From positions 1 through 7,979 of the forward strand of contig SKIC01000257.1 in assembly GCA_007116685.1 (NCBI GenBank): DNA of 7,979 nucleotides, given 5' to 3'. Below the pieces are notes generated by a model. That model saw nothing but the letters and a program-made list of their open reading frames with translations. It was not told where the DNA came from and did not search any database. The stretch comes from Balneolales bacterium. GTDB lineage: Bacteria; Bacteroidota; Rhodothermia; Balneolales; Natronogracilivirgulaceae. The position numbers were made by a program, and so were the translations under genes. Shown here piece after piece: positions 1 to 6,876 of this stretch (position 1 is its first letter; each line of letters begins with the position of its first letter).

Positions 1-191
1 GAAACCAAAACCGGATATAGCACTTCAAGACTTAAGGAAATGGCCGGAATATAGATAAGAGCCAAGGCCGGCAATGAAACGTAAATCACAAACTGATTGA
101 GAGCTAATGGCGTTTTTTCCGGGAATGCACCTGATTTCTTGAGCAGAATACCCAAAGCCAAGCAGACAAATAATAAATAGATATTATCCAT
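1..191 (-). CDS. AEC family transporter, N-terminal part (truncated by window edge)
   Basis: The reverse strand opens with ATG at 191 and stays open for 63 codons to the window edge. The protein begins MDNIYLLFVCLALGILLKKS and continues with AFPEKTPLALNQFVIYVSLP and ALALIYIPAIS. Two hydrophobic segments are visible, at about residues 4-17 and 33-54, separated by a short basic/polar loop. The order is a first helix ending in GILLKKSG, then a linker with a conserved-looking 'LNQFVIYVSLPAL' stretch. This is the usual start of AEC (auxin efflux carrier / malate permease-like, Mem_trans) proteins, inner-membrane carriers thought to export organic anions or similar small molecules. Full-length members have about 300 residues and ten helices, so only a fifth is visible and the substrate cannot be inferred. 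No clear Shine-Dalgarno site precedes the ATG (the upstream run is T-rich). The gene is divergent from the lipoprotein gene and must therefore be first in its transcript. The family call rests on the N-terminal pattern only. Confidence 0.8.
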   Translation of the reverse strand, partial: MDNIYLLFVCLALGILLKKSGAFPEKTPLALNQFVIYVSLPALALIYIPAISLSLEVLYPVLV

Positions 192-281
192 TACAGAAGA
201 AAAATTGTAATATTAGAAACATTAGCTCTGGTCTGGAGTTCAACAAAACAATCAGTACATATTTAATTAACGAATATAATC
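192..281. promoter_or_regulatory. divergent intergenic spacer, presumed to hold two promoters
   Basis: This 90-bp AT-rich spacer lies between two divergently transcribed genes, so the promoters of both should fall here; that is deduced from the gene order. On the minus strand TTTG (247-244) is followed after 19 bases by TAATGTTT (224-217). This is only a loose match to the Bacteroidota sigma-factor pattern TTTG-N19-21-TAnnTTTG. On the plus strand TATAAT (275-280) directly abuts the ATG at 282, too close to serve as a normal -10 box with a leader. The stretch upstream of that ATG is A/T-rich without GGAGG, which is common in Bacteroidota, where start selection often relies on A-rich leaders. 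No operator-like inverted repeat was found apart from the 8-bp palindrome TTAATTAA (263-270). Confidence 0.4.
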
Positions 282-1040
282 ATGTTACAAAAGCCAATTT
301 TACTATTATTAAGCCTATTACTTCTTGCCTCTCTGACAGCCTGCTCAGACGATGACAAAGATGATGATGGTTCTTTATCTGATCTACCTTTTGAAGAGCT
401 CATGAATAATGAGATTTCTTTCATGGGATTTTTTGTAGATGAATGGATGGATGAAATCGAAACTGAAGTTACCATTTTCATTCTGGAAGAACATGAAAGT
501 GTTAGCCTGACTCTTAATGGTGATGAAATTGAACTGGAAAGCTTTTTTGGATTCTATTATGCCGAAACAGATTATACACCCGGCTCTTCCGTGGAGTACA
601 ACTTAACGGTAGATGGTAACTCAACAAGTGGAAGTATTACCATAGCGAATATTCCCAACGGTAACTTTCCAGAAGAATTTAATCTGAATGCAGATTACTC
701 TTTCTCTTGGACAATCGCTTCCAATCCACAAGCTTTTGTTGCAGAAATTTCAATTGAAGATGATGAAGATTGGTACGACACAATTGTTGAACTACCAGGC
801 TCTGCAAGAAATCACACCTTCAGTAGAGATATTTACAGTTCTTTCGATGAAGATGATTTATGGTATATCGATGCTGGAATTACCGCAGTTAACTTTGAAG
901 TTAATGGTAACATGCTGATTCTAAGTGGTGCCGGTAGCTATGAAACGTATGACTTTGGCGGTGGCTCATGGAATATGCAAGCCATGGAAAACGAATCAAA
1001 AATGCCAAGAAATAGATTCATCAGAAGCATCCTTAAATAA
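282..1040 (+). CDS. acidic surface-type lipoprotein of unknown function, 252 aa
   Basis: The N-terminus is a lipoprotein signal peptide: a Leu-rich core at residues 5-18 and the lipobox L-T-A-C with Cys21. ATG at 282 is the right start because it gives a signal peptide of normal length. Cys21 is followed at once by SDDDKDDDG. Acidic residues directly after the lipidated Cys are the known lipoprotein export signal that sends Bacteroidota lipoproteins to the outer face of the outer membrane, so surface exposure is likely. The mature protein is strongly acidic (for example IEDDEDWYD near residue 160 and FDEDD near 190) and looks all-beta. Residues about 44-126 read like an Ig-like or beta-sandwich unit with an 'LNGDEIEL' strand and a closing 'SITIANIP'. 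A second beta-rich stretch covers about 132-232. The tail from about 238 is basic. No catalytic motif or named family was recognised. The gene stands alone, divergent from the AEC gene and convergent with the giant adhesin gene, so it is probably monocistronic. It is not an obvious partner of its neighbours. Confidence 0.9.
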   Translation: MLQKPILLLLSLLLLASLTACSDDDKDDDGSLSDLPFEELMNNEISFMGFFVDEWMDEIETEVTIFILEEHESVSLTLNGDEIELESFFGFYYAETDYTPGSSVEYNLTVDGNSTSGSITIANIPNGNFPEEFNLNADYSFSWTIASNPQAFVAEISIEDDEDWYDTIVELPGSARNHTFSRDIYSSFDEDDLWYIDAGITAVNFEVNGNMLILSGAGSYETYDFGGGSWNMQAMENESKMPRNRFIRSILK

Positions 1041-1084
1041 GGCAGACATTTAAAACTGCTGTTAGTTAACTCATTATAAAAAGC

Positions 1085-1125
1085 AAAGGCTGGCACACTT
1101 AGAGTATGTCAGCCTTTATTATTTT
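1085..1125. terminator. bidirectional intrinsic terminator between convergent genes
   Basis: The left arm at 1085-1098 (AAAGGCTGGCACAC) pairs with the right arm at 1104-1117 (GTATGTCAGCCTTT) around a 5-base loop. Of 14 positions, 12 are Watson-Crick pairs; one is a G-T wobble and one a C-A mismatch on the plus strand, and the two swap roles on the minus strand. The right arm runs into TTTATTATTTT (1115-1125), a U-tail for the lipoprotein transcript. The left arm is preceded by AAAAAGC, which on the minus strand gives GCTTTTT after the stem and so serves the giant gene. It lies 45 bp after the lipoprotein stop and 21 bp beyond the giant gene's stop, as expected for a shared terminator. Confidence 0.8.
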
Positions 1126-1137
1126 CAAAATAATGGT

Positions 1138-4100
1138 CTATTTAACCAACAGCATTTTATTGGTAATCACGTGTCCAGCTGAAACCATTCGTACGAGGTA
1201 AACACCACTTGCCAACCTGCTACCATCGAAAACTGCGGTGTACATTCCGGGGGCTTTAGTTTCATTTACCAACACCTGTACTCGTTGCCCGAGAATATTG
1301 AATACTTCAATTCTCACTTCGGCTTCCTGAGGAATACTATACGGTATATTGGTTACCGGATTAAACGGATTCGGATAATTATGCATCAGATTAAATTCAT
1401 TTGGTGGTAGTATAGTAACCTCAACCGGACCGAAGGTCTCTGTTTGGCCATCATAGTCCATCTGAACCAACGTGTAGAAATAAGTACCCGCTTGCTCCAA
1501 ACCTGAATCTACAAATTCATATTGTTGTCTTGTAAATATGGTTCCGGCTCCTTCAATAAATCCTATTTCTTCGTAATCGATATTTTCGGCATTTGCAGGG
1601 TTTGGCTGTGAACGCATAACAAAGAAGCCATAATTCTCCATTTCTGTGGCTGTTTCCCACTCGAGCTTTACGCTATTTCCATTTGAAGAAACTATAGCAC
1701 CAGCCTCAAACCGGGTTAATTCAACAGGTAAAACATCATCATTAAATGCCGTCCATTCAGAGAACCCATCTATACCACCAGCTTCTATTCGATTGTTTGC
1801 AACATCCGTATTTCCACCAACTGGTAGCCAAGTAGTTCCACTATCTGTTGACCTATACAAGGACATTGTTTCAGGTGTAATTCTTGTTCCGGTAAAATCC
1901 CAATTAGGGGAGTAATAAAATCGTACTACAGCATCAAAGCCTGAATTATTGGCTGTTATTCCATCAGATGTAATGCTAAACCACCTTCGCAAACTAGGGT
2001 CTTCTGTGAAATCAGAATCAGCATCAGGCGGGGGTGCAAAAGGTCTGCTGTTAAAATGTCTGGTTATAACTGTATTGTTTCCTAAAGGTTTTTCCGTTGA
2101 CACAATCTCAAAACCTAAACCTGCAACATTTCCAGGACTGACACCCACATTTCTTGGAGCCATAGTTATTTGCCCGTCCTCACTAGACGAGAAAAGGAAA
2201 TCACTTGCGGTTTCTGATAAACTCCCCGATGAACCTATCGTAACCGTTTGCGAACCCACATCCAATCTCCCATCTGACAAGTTAAGAAGACCCGTAACAG
2301 TCATATTTCTGCTTAAAGAGTTCTCTTCCTGACTGTTAGATATGGTCAGATTGTGAAATGTAGTTGGCTCAGAACCACCTATGCTTTGACTATCTGAACC
2401 TTGTAGAATAACCGTTCCTGTTCCTGGAATGAATGCGGTTTCCGTAGAATTATTTAACCAGTTTCCACGCAGTGTGATTGTACGGCTATTTGCATTAAAA
2501 TCGCCTTCGTTAATGATGAGATTTCCTCTGACTTCTATATCATTAGCAGCAAGAGACTTGGTTACATTCCCAGTTAATTCAAGATTAGAATAAACAGAGC
2601 GATCCGGTAAAATTATATCGAAATCAGAATAATACTCGATGGTTCCGCCATCTTCTATAAAAGTATCAAAATTACCAGCCGGGAAAGCTTGATCAGATGG
2701 CTCCATACGCAATAAACCACTACCATTAACATTACCGAGGTTGTGACCTTTCGTCTCTTGCAGATCTAGAGTTCCACCAGAAGTTATAGACAATTCAGAA
2801 GTGAGCACACCATCAGAGGGTACGGTAACATTATGACTATTACGAATAACTACAGAAGCACCGGAAGGAGGTGGAAATGCAAGAGGGTTATTGTCTTCAT
2901 CAACCCAAATATTGGCATTAAAGGCGCCACTAGCGTTGGAAAAGTAAACAGGAGGATCTTCAAAGCGCGATGCAATACCAGCGGTATAAGCTCCAGAAAG
3001 ATTAGTATTCGTAAAGGTTAAGGTATTTGTACCAATATTGATACTTCCACCGGGAACTGTCCACTCTGCATTATTAAATCGCGCTGCAGTAAAATTGTTC
3101 TCATCACCCTGAACATCACTACTATCGTAGATATAACTATGGGTTATTGAGTTCAAATCAACAATCGTAGAAAATACCGCCCAATAATATTCGAGGATAT
3201 CATCACCCGGCCCATCTGCATTCGGGTGAATTTGATTTACGGGTAATACTCTAACTGTACCCCCTTCAGTTCCGGTACTAAAGGTGAATGTTGCAGGTGT
3301 ATATTTACCGGTAATTCCTATCGGTGCCGTAAATGTGACGCTTGATAACCCCCCCGGCACTGTTTTTCGGATTCCCTGATCCGAGACGGCCCCATTCATG
3401 AGGATGTATCTGTTCGAACCAGCCCCTGTAATTATATTCATTCCAGGATTAGTCAATTGTAACAGACGGGAGCCTATAGCTAAATGCCCGGAAGAACTTC
3501 CAAATTCAATACTCCCCGAAATTACTAAATCACTGCCTAAAGAAACGTTTTCAGAGTTCTCTAAACGCACATTCCCAAGTGACCCACCGCCGGAAATGGT
3601 CTGTGCATTTATCCCATTAAATACTATGGCACCATTAGAAACACTCTGATGTACACCCGAAATCGTAACATTATTTCGCACATCCAGTTCGTTTCCATTA
3701 TCATTCAAAAAGGCGGCGCTATTTACCTGGAAAATGTTATTAACCTGAATATCGTCCTGTAGTGTCGTTGTTCCAGAAGCCACAGTTAAGCGATTGAAAA
3801 TTGTTTCACCAATAATGGATTGTACAGAACCATTAAATGTGGTGAGATTACTACCCGCACTGTAAGTTCCGTTATTTGTAAAGTTACCGCCTATTGTCAG
3901 ATTTAAATTGGAAGCCGCCATGTTTAAGGTGGTTCCCTCATTTATCAATAGATTTCCATTTAATGTGATGTGGTTCGTTTGTGGACGAACTGTGTTTAAC
4001 CGGCTTCCATTTCTGCGAATCTCCATGTTTTGTAGCGAAGCACTCACATTTATTCTGAAATTTTGATTATCTCCCGGGTCTACATCATCCCGGCCAAAAA

Positions 4101-6876
4101 TAATGGTACCACCTGTCACATTAGGTGTGGTTGGAGTAATTCGCAAGTCTGCTGTGGAGGAAGAACCTAAACTTCTTACTATATAAAGATTACCCCCACT
4201 CATGGTAAATTCACTACCAGAGTTTAACACTTCAAAAACACTCCTATTTGTGATAGAAACGTTTTCAGTTCCCACAAATACATTTCCTCCGGTTTGGCGA
4301 TATCGTAAAGCACCTGTAGTTGGTACCGGGTTACGACGTATTTGACCGGTAACATTTAGAGTTCCTCCATTTACCAAAATCAAGGATGTTCCGGCACCTT
4401 TGTATTCTATAGCTACATCGTTAGTAGTACCTGTTCCAATATTTATCGTGCCGCTATCAAGCCGTAAGACTCCTTCAAGAATGAGAATGGTTCCATCTGG
4501 CCCATTCATCTGAAGGGTACCACCATCATTAAAAAGGCGGGAATTTGCATTTAGTGTGAAGTCATCGCCATCAGATAACGTGATGGTCTGTGGAGTATTA
4601 ATGCGAAATGTACCTCTCTGAAGTTCTAATCCGGGGTTATCAACACTGCCATTAAAAGTAAGAGCATTAGTTTCAGTCAGGTTAACCTGAACAGTAGTAT
4701 CTCTTTGTACTTTGTCTATAATTAGGCTACTTAAATTTAATGATGTAGTAGCACCTCTTATTTCTGATGGTCTGTTGCCTATTAGTGATAAATCAGCAAC
4801 TCGTCCACCAGAAGACAAGTTCAATGTTCCATCAATCTGTAACGAACCTGTTCCGGGAGCATTTCGACCCACAACAACACTGTGAGTTTGATCAGCTCCA
4901 GAAGTAGCAACTTGCATAGTTGCATGATTGAAGACGTTCAAATTTCCTTCAATTATCAGTTCTGTATCAGAACCTGATGCTAATGTAAATGTGGTGTTAT
5001 TAGAGGCTGATGCACCCGAGACAAAAAGATTTTGACCAACAGAAATCGCATAATCATCTGTACTGTTGGTATTTACCAGCAATGCTGCATCATTAGATGG
5101 TGTCCCTATTTTTAGTGAGTCTCTGACTAATAAATCCGTAGCCGGGAAAGTAATTGCACCGGCATTTCCACCATCAGTGCTAATCGTTAAGTTTCTGTAG
5201 ATTTCCCATGCATTATTGATGGTAAAATCACCTCCATCACGATAATACTCTACCGTCCCCCCCGTAGCACTCACAAACCCTGTTGGGTCTGCATTAGGTA
5301 AATTATCCGAAGATATTCTAAGTAATCCTTGTCCCGTGAGATTTCCAAGATTACCTCCCGTGTTTCCAATATCCAGAATTCCTCTAATTTGGATAGAGCT
5401 GGCATTAGCTGGAATGCCGTCAACTAAAACACTGTGTGCCTCATCTATGAATACAGGATTTCCACTTCCGGGTATTGTTATAGCTGGATCACCTTCGTGT
5501 GAATCAGTTGACCAAGTTGAAACCGTATTCCAATCACCACTGGCACGGCTAAAATATACAGTGGGATTCTCAAAATTATTACCAGCTGTAAAATCGGCTT
5601 CGATTATTGTGGTAGTACCACCATCTCCGGAACCATCATTATCAGGATAGTAGATTACGTTACTTGAGGTAACAACATCTGCAGTACTATTACTTAACCA
5701 TTGAAAATCATTTGAAATCAAGTGAGCAGCATAATTGCTTTGGGTTCCTTGTGCCTGAGAATTTCTATACTGAAAAAGGTATTTCACATTTGGTAAAGAG
5801 GAGAATCCCGTTGAAGACACAACCCAATATTGCTCTATATAATCTACTACAGAGCCCGTGCTCGGATGCTGAACAGGAACTGAACGGACGGTAAAAGTAC
5901 CGCCGGAATTATCATTGGGTGTTACTGTAATTCTTGCCGGGTTAAATTCCGAAGAACCTATAGGAAAATGTAATACTTGCGTACCATCAGTTCCCGAAAC
6001 CGTACGCGTTACACCACCAGCGGCAGCACTACCTGACATACGAATATATTGCGTTGCAGAAAAATCATCATATGCCTCATTCGAACCGGTTAAGCCACTG
6101 AAAACTGTACCATTTTCGGTAAATGTAAGATTATGATTGCCAATATTCAGAGTCAAATTCGACGCTAATCGCAAAGCACCGGTGATGGTTTGAGATCCCT
6201 GTAATTCAAATCCACCATTATTATTTCTCAGTGTTAGATTTGAGAAAGTACCATTATTCCCACCTATGGGAATATCAGTTGCGCTATTTCTTGAAAATTC
6301 TACAATTCCACTACCGCTTATTGTTCCTGAATTACTTAAACCTGTGTCAATTTCTATAGAATATTCATTCAGATTCAGATTTACTCCGGAGCCAACCGTA
6401 AGTGTACCCTCAACTTCTATAGCATCACCGATATCCAAAGTACCCGTAATGGCAGCTGAAGTAGCATTCTTAAATGATAAATTATTAACCTCAAAGGTAC
6501 TTCCACTATTCAGAGTTAAGGTCTGATTACTACCATTAAAAATTATTGTGTTATCGCCGGAGGTAAGTACACCTCCATTGGTAAAATTACCACCTATTGT
6601 TAAATCAAAATCCTCGGTTCGGAACCGTGGAGTATTACTATCCATTATTAAATTATTCAACACAACTAAATCACGGCGAAGCTGCACCCTGGTATTCGTA
6701 TTTCCACTATCGCGTACTATTTCAAAGTTGAAAACCGGAACCGCTGAATCAATGCCAAATTCGGTATTATTGCCACTAGTTGTTACTCTGACCGTACCGC
6801 CAGTAACATTGGTATTTGTTGAGGAAGATTGAATAGCAACTGCACCCTGATTTGTTCTCGCAGATACATTTAAGAG
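1138..6876 (-). CDS. giant T9SS-secreted repeat adhesin, downstream (C-terminal) frame
   Basis: This is the larger part of a giant surface protein. The frame opens at 6903, after a TGA at 6906-6904, and runs to TAA at 1140-1138. No ATG, GTG or TTG occurs in frame between 6903 and a GTG at 6687. The 60-odd codons upstream of that GTG match the second internal repeat, so 6687 (which would give 1849 aa) is not a natural start. The segment is the continuation of the frame at 6870-7979, broken at a G7 tract. Numbering from 6687, the order is: rest of repeat unit I (to 495), unit II (496-1364), shortened unit III (1365 to about 1648), FnIII-like stalk (about 1652-1760), T9SS sorting domain (1764-1849). 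The body is rich in G, N, T, S and alternating hydrophobics ('LTIGGNFTN', 'GGTVEYY'), typical of a right-handed beta-solenoid. No catalytic motif was found. Expected role: a cell-surface anchored or released adhesin or matrix protein exported through the outer membrane by T9SS. The surface destination is well supported; the binding partner is unknown. Confidence 0.88.
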   Translation of the reverse strand, partial: LLNVSARTNQGAVAIQSSSTNTNVTGGTVRVTTSGNNTEFGIDSAVPVFNFEIVRDSGNTNTRVQLRRDLVVLNNLIMDSNTPRFRTEDFDLTIGGNFTNGGVLTSGDNTIIFNGSNQTLTLNSGSTFEVNNLSFKNATSAAITGTLDIGDAIEVEGTLTVGSGVNLNLNEYSIEIDTGLSNSGTISGSGIVEFSRNSATDIPIGGNNGTFSNLTLRNNNGGFELQGSQTITGALRLASNLTLNIGNHNLTFTENGTVFSGLTGSNEAYDDFSATQYIRMSGSAAAGGVTRTVSGTDGTQVLHFPIGSSEFNPARITVTPNDNSGGTFTVRSVPVQHPSTGSVVDYIEQYWVVSSTGFSSLPNVKYLFQYRNSQAQGTQSNYAAHLISNDFQWLSNSTADVVTSSNVIYYPDNDGSGDGGTTTIIEADFTAGNNFENPTVYFSRASGDWNTVSTWSTDSHEGDPAITIPGSGNPVFIDEAHSVLVDGIPANASSIQIRGILDIGNTGGNLGNLTGQGLLRISSDNLPNADPTGFVSATGGTVEYYRDGGDFTINNAWEIYRNLTISTDGGNAGAITFPATDLLVRDSLKIGTPSNDAALLVNTNSTDDYAISVGQNLFVSGASASNNTTFTLASGSDTELIIEGNLNVFNHATMQVATSGADQTHSVVVGRNAPGTGSLQIDGTLNLSSGGRVADLSLIGNRPSEIRGATTSLNLSSLIIDKVQRDTTVQVNLTETNALTFNGSVDNPGLELQRGTFRINTPQTITLSDGDDFTLNANSRLFNDGGTLQMNGPDGTILILEGVLRLDSGTINIGTGTTNDVAIEYKGAGTSLILVNGGTLNVTGQIRRNPVPTTGALRYRQTGGNVFVGTENVSITNRSVFEVLNSGSEFTMSGGNLYIVRSLGSSSTADLRITPTTPNVTGGTIIFGRDDVDPGDNQNFRINVSASLQNMEIRRNGSRLNTVRPQTNHITLNGNLLINEGTTLNMAASNLNLTIGGNFTNNGTYSAGSNLTTFNGSVQSIIGETIFNRLTVASGTTTLQDDIQVNNIFQVNSAAFLNDNGNELDVRNNVTISGVHQSVSNGAIVFNGINAQTISGGGSLGNVRLENSENVSLGSDLVISGSIEFGSSSGHLAIGSRLLQLTNPGMNIITGAGSNRYILMNGAVSDQGIRKTVPGGLSSVTFTAPIGITGKYTPATFTFSTGTEGGTVRVLPVNQIHPNADGPGDDILEYYWAVFSTIVDLNSITHSYIYDSSDVQGDENNFTAARFNNAEWTVPGGSINIGTNTLTFTNTNLSGAYTAGIASRFEDPPVYFSNASGAFNANIWVDEDNNPLAFPPPSGASVVIRNSHNVTVPSDGVLTSELSITSGGTLDLQETKGHNLGNVNGSGLLRMEPSDQAFPAGNFDTFIEDGGTIEYYSDFDIILPDRSVYSNLELTGNVTKSLAANDIEVRGNLIINEGDFNANSRTITLRGNWLNNSTETAFIPGTGTVILQGSDSQSIGGSEPTTFHNLTISNSQEENSLSRNMTVTGLLNLSDGRLDVGSQTVTIGSSGSLSETASDFLFSSSEDGQITMAPRNVGVSPGNVAGLGFEIVSTEKPLGNNTVITRHFNSRPFAPPPDADSDFTEDPSLRRWFSITSDGITANNSGFDAVVRFYYSPNWDFTGTRITPETMSLYRSTDSGTTWLPVGGNTDVANNRIEAGGIDGFSEWTAFNDDVLPVELTRFEAGAIVSSNGNSVKLEWETATEMENYGFFVMRSQPNPANAENIDYEEIGFIEGAGTIFTRQQYEFVDSGLEQAGTYFYTLVQMDYDGQTETFGPVEVTILPPNEFNLMHNYPNPFNPVTNIPYSIPQEAEVRIEVFNILGQRVQVLVNETKAPGMYTAVFDGSRLASGVYLVRMVSAGHVITNKMLLVK
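1141..1398 (-). other. T9SS type A C-terminal sorting domain
   Basis: Codons 1764-1849 begin 'FNLMHNYPNPFNPVTNIPYS', then 'VRIEVFNILGQRVQVLVNE', 'GMYTAVFDGSRLASGVYLVR' and the end 'NKMLLVK'. This is the standard pattern: a YPNPFNP entry, a V-x-I-x-V-F-N-x-x-G-Q-x-V strand, a G-x-Y-x-x-x-(W/F)-D-(G)-x-x-L-A-S-G-x-Y turn, and a basic-hydrophobic K-M-x-L-x-K end. It directs export across the outer membrane by the type IX (Por) system, where it is normally removed. It shows that the host encodes a T9SS and that the protein ends at the surface or outside. Confidence 0.95.
1408..1734 (-). other. FnIII-like stalk domain of the giant adhesin
   Basis: Codons about 1652-1760 (from 6687) begin 'DVLPVELTRFEA' and continue 'VKLEWETATEMENYGFFVMR' and 'QQYEFVDSGLEQAGTYFYTL', ending 'GPVEVTIL'. 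The LPVELTxF opener, the L-x-W-x-T-A-T-E-x-x-N-Y-G-F core and the Y-F-Y-T-L strand are the familiar fibronectin-type-III-like domain that precedes type A sorting domains in Bacteroidota and Balneolota proteins. It probably acts as a spacer between the repeat body and the sorting signal. Confidence 0.8.
1744..2595 (-). repeat. super-repeat unit III, shortened, leading into the stalk
   Basis: This starts like the others ('VYSNLELTGN...IEVRGNLIINEG') but passes almost directly to the IGGNFTN-type module ('ITLRGNWLNNS...VILQGSDSQSIGG', 2481-2338) and then 'MTVTGLLNLSDGRLDVGSQT', matching 'TITGALRLASNLTLNIGNHN' of unit I. About 390 residues of solenoid are absent. The segment equivalent to 'YIRMSG...YWVV' is replaced by a different domain, about codons 1505-1648. 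That domain reads 'ITMAPRN', 'NNTVITRHFNS', 'LRRWFSI', 'VVRFYYSP', 'SLYRSTDSGTTWLPVGG', 'GIDGFSEWTAF'. It is a pattern often seen just before the C-terminal end of T9SS cargo in this group and closes the repeat region. Confidence 0.65.
2596..5202 (-). repeat. super-repeat unit II of the giant adhesin (869 codons)
   Basis: This is the second copy of the unit, from 'IYRNLTIS' to just before 'VYSNLELT', with the modules in the same order as unit I. Anchor pairs (unit I to unit II, numbered from 6687) are LTIGGNFTN 29 to 929, YIRMSG 214 to YILMNG 1094, IEQYWVVSS 284 to LEYYWAVFS 1165, VYFSRASG 377 to VYFSNASG 1247, GLLRI 454 to GLLRM 1324, and GGTVEYY 476 to GGTIEYY 1347. The offset stays at about 870-900 residues. 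The G8-like cap is decayed here (GAFNANIW in place of GDWNTVSTW). The part before the IGGNFTN module (codons about 500-900) is pure solenoid with many 'GGTL.(M/N)' turns. Confidence 0.75.

Noticed and set aside
217..247. TTTG-N19-TAATGTTT as the AEC gene promoter
   Set aside because: Only a partial match to the Bacteroidota TAnnTTTG box in AT-rich DNA; noted in the spacer entry but too weak for its own call.
275..280. TATAAT just before the lipoprotein ATG as a -10 box
   Set aside because: It is one base from the start codon, so transcription would begin inside the coding sequence and lose the signal peptide.
263..481. Minus-strand open frame over the start of the lipoprotein gene
   Set aside because: It is Ser/Lys-rich because it is the antisense of Asp/Glu/Leu codons, and it overlaps a well-supported lipoprotein signal peptide.
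688..918. Plus-strand 76-codon frame within the lipoprotein gene
   Set aside because: It is an out-of-frame shadow of the lipoprotein coding sequence, without features of its own.
1949..2332. Open plus-strand frames inside the giant gene (for example 1646-1915, 1949-2332, 5336-5650, 6266-6526, 6548-6832)
   Set aside because: They lie antisense to a continuous coding frame, have low-complexity Pro/Ser/Val-rich translations that mirror the Gly/Asn/Thr-rich sense protein, and show no domain or start signal.
6685..6687. GTG at 6687 as the true start of an independent 1849-aa protein
   Set aside because: More than 60 codons upstream in the same frame match repeat unit II, there is no signal peptide after the GTG and no ribosome binding site. 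A T9SS cargo needs an N-terminal Sec signal.
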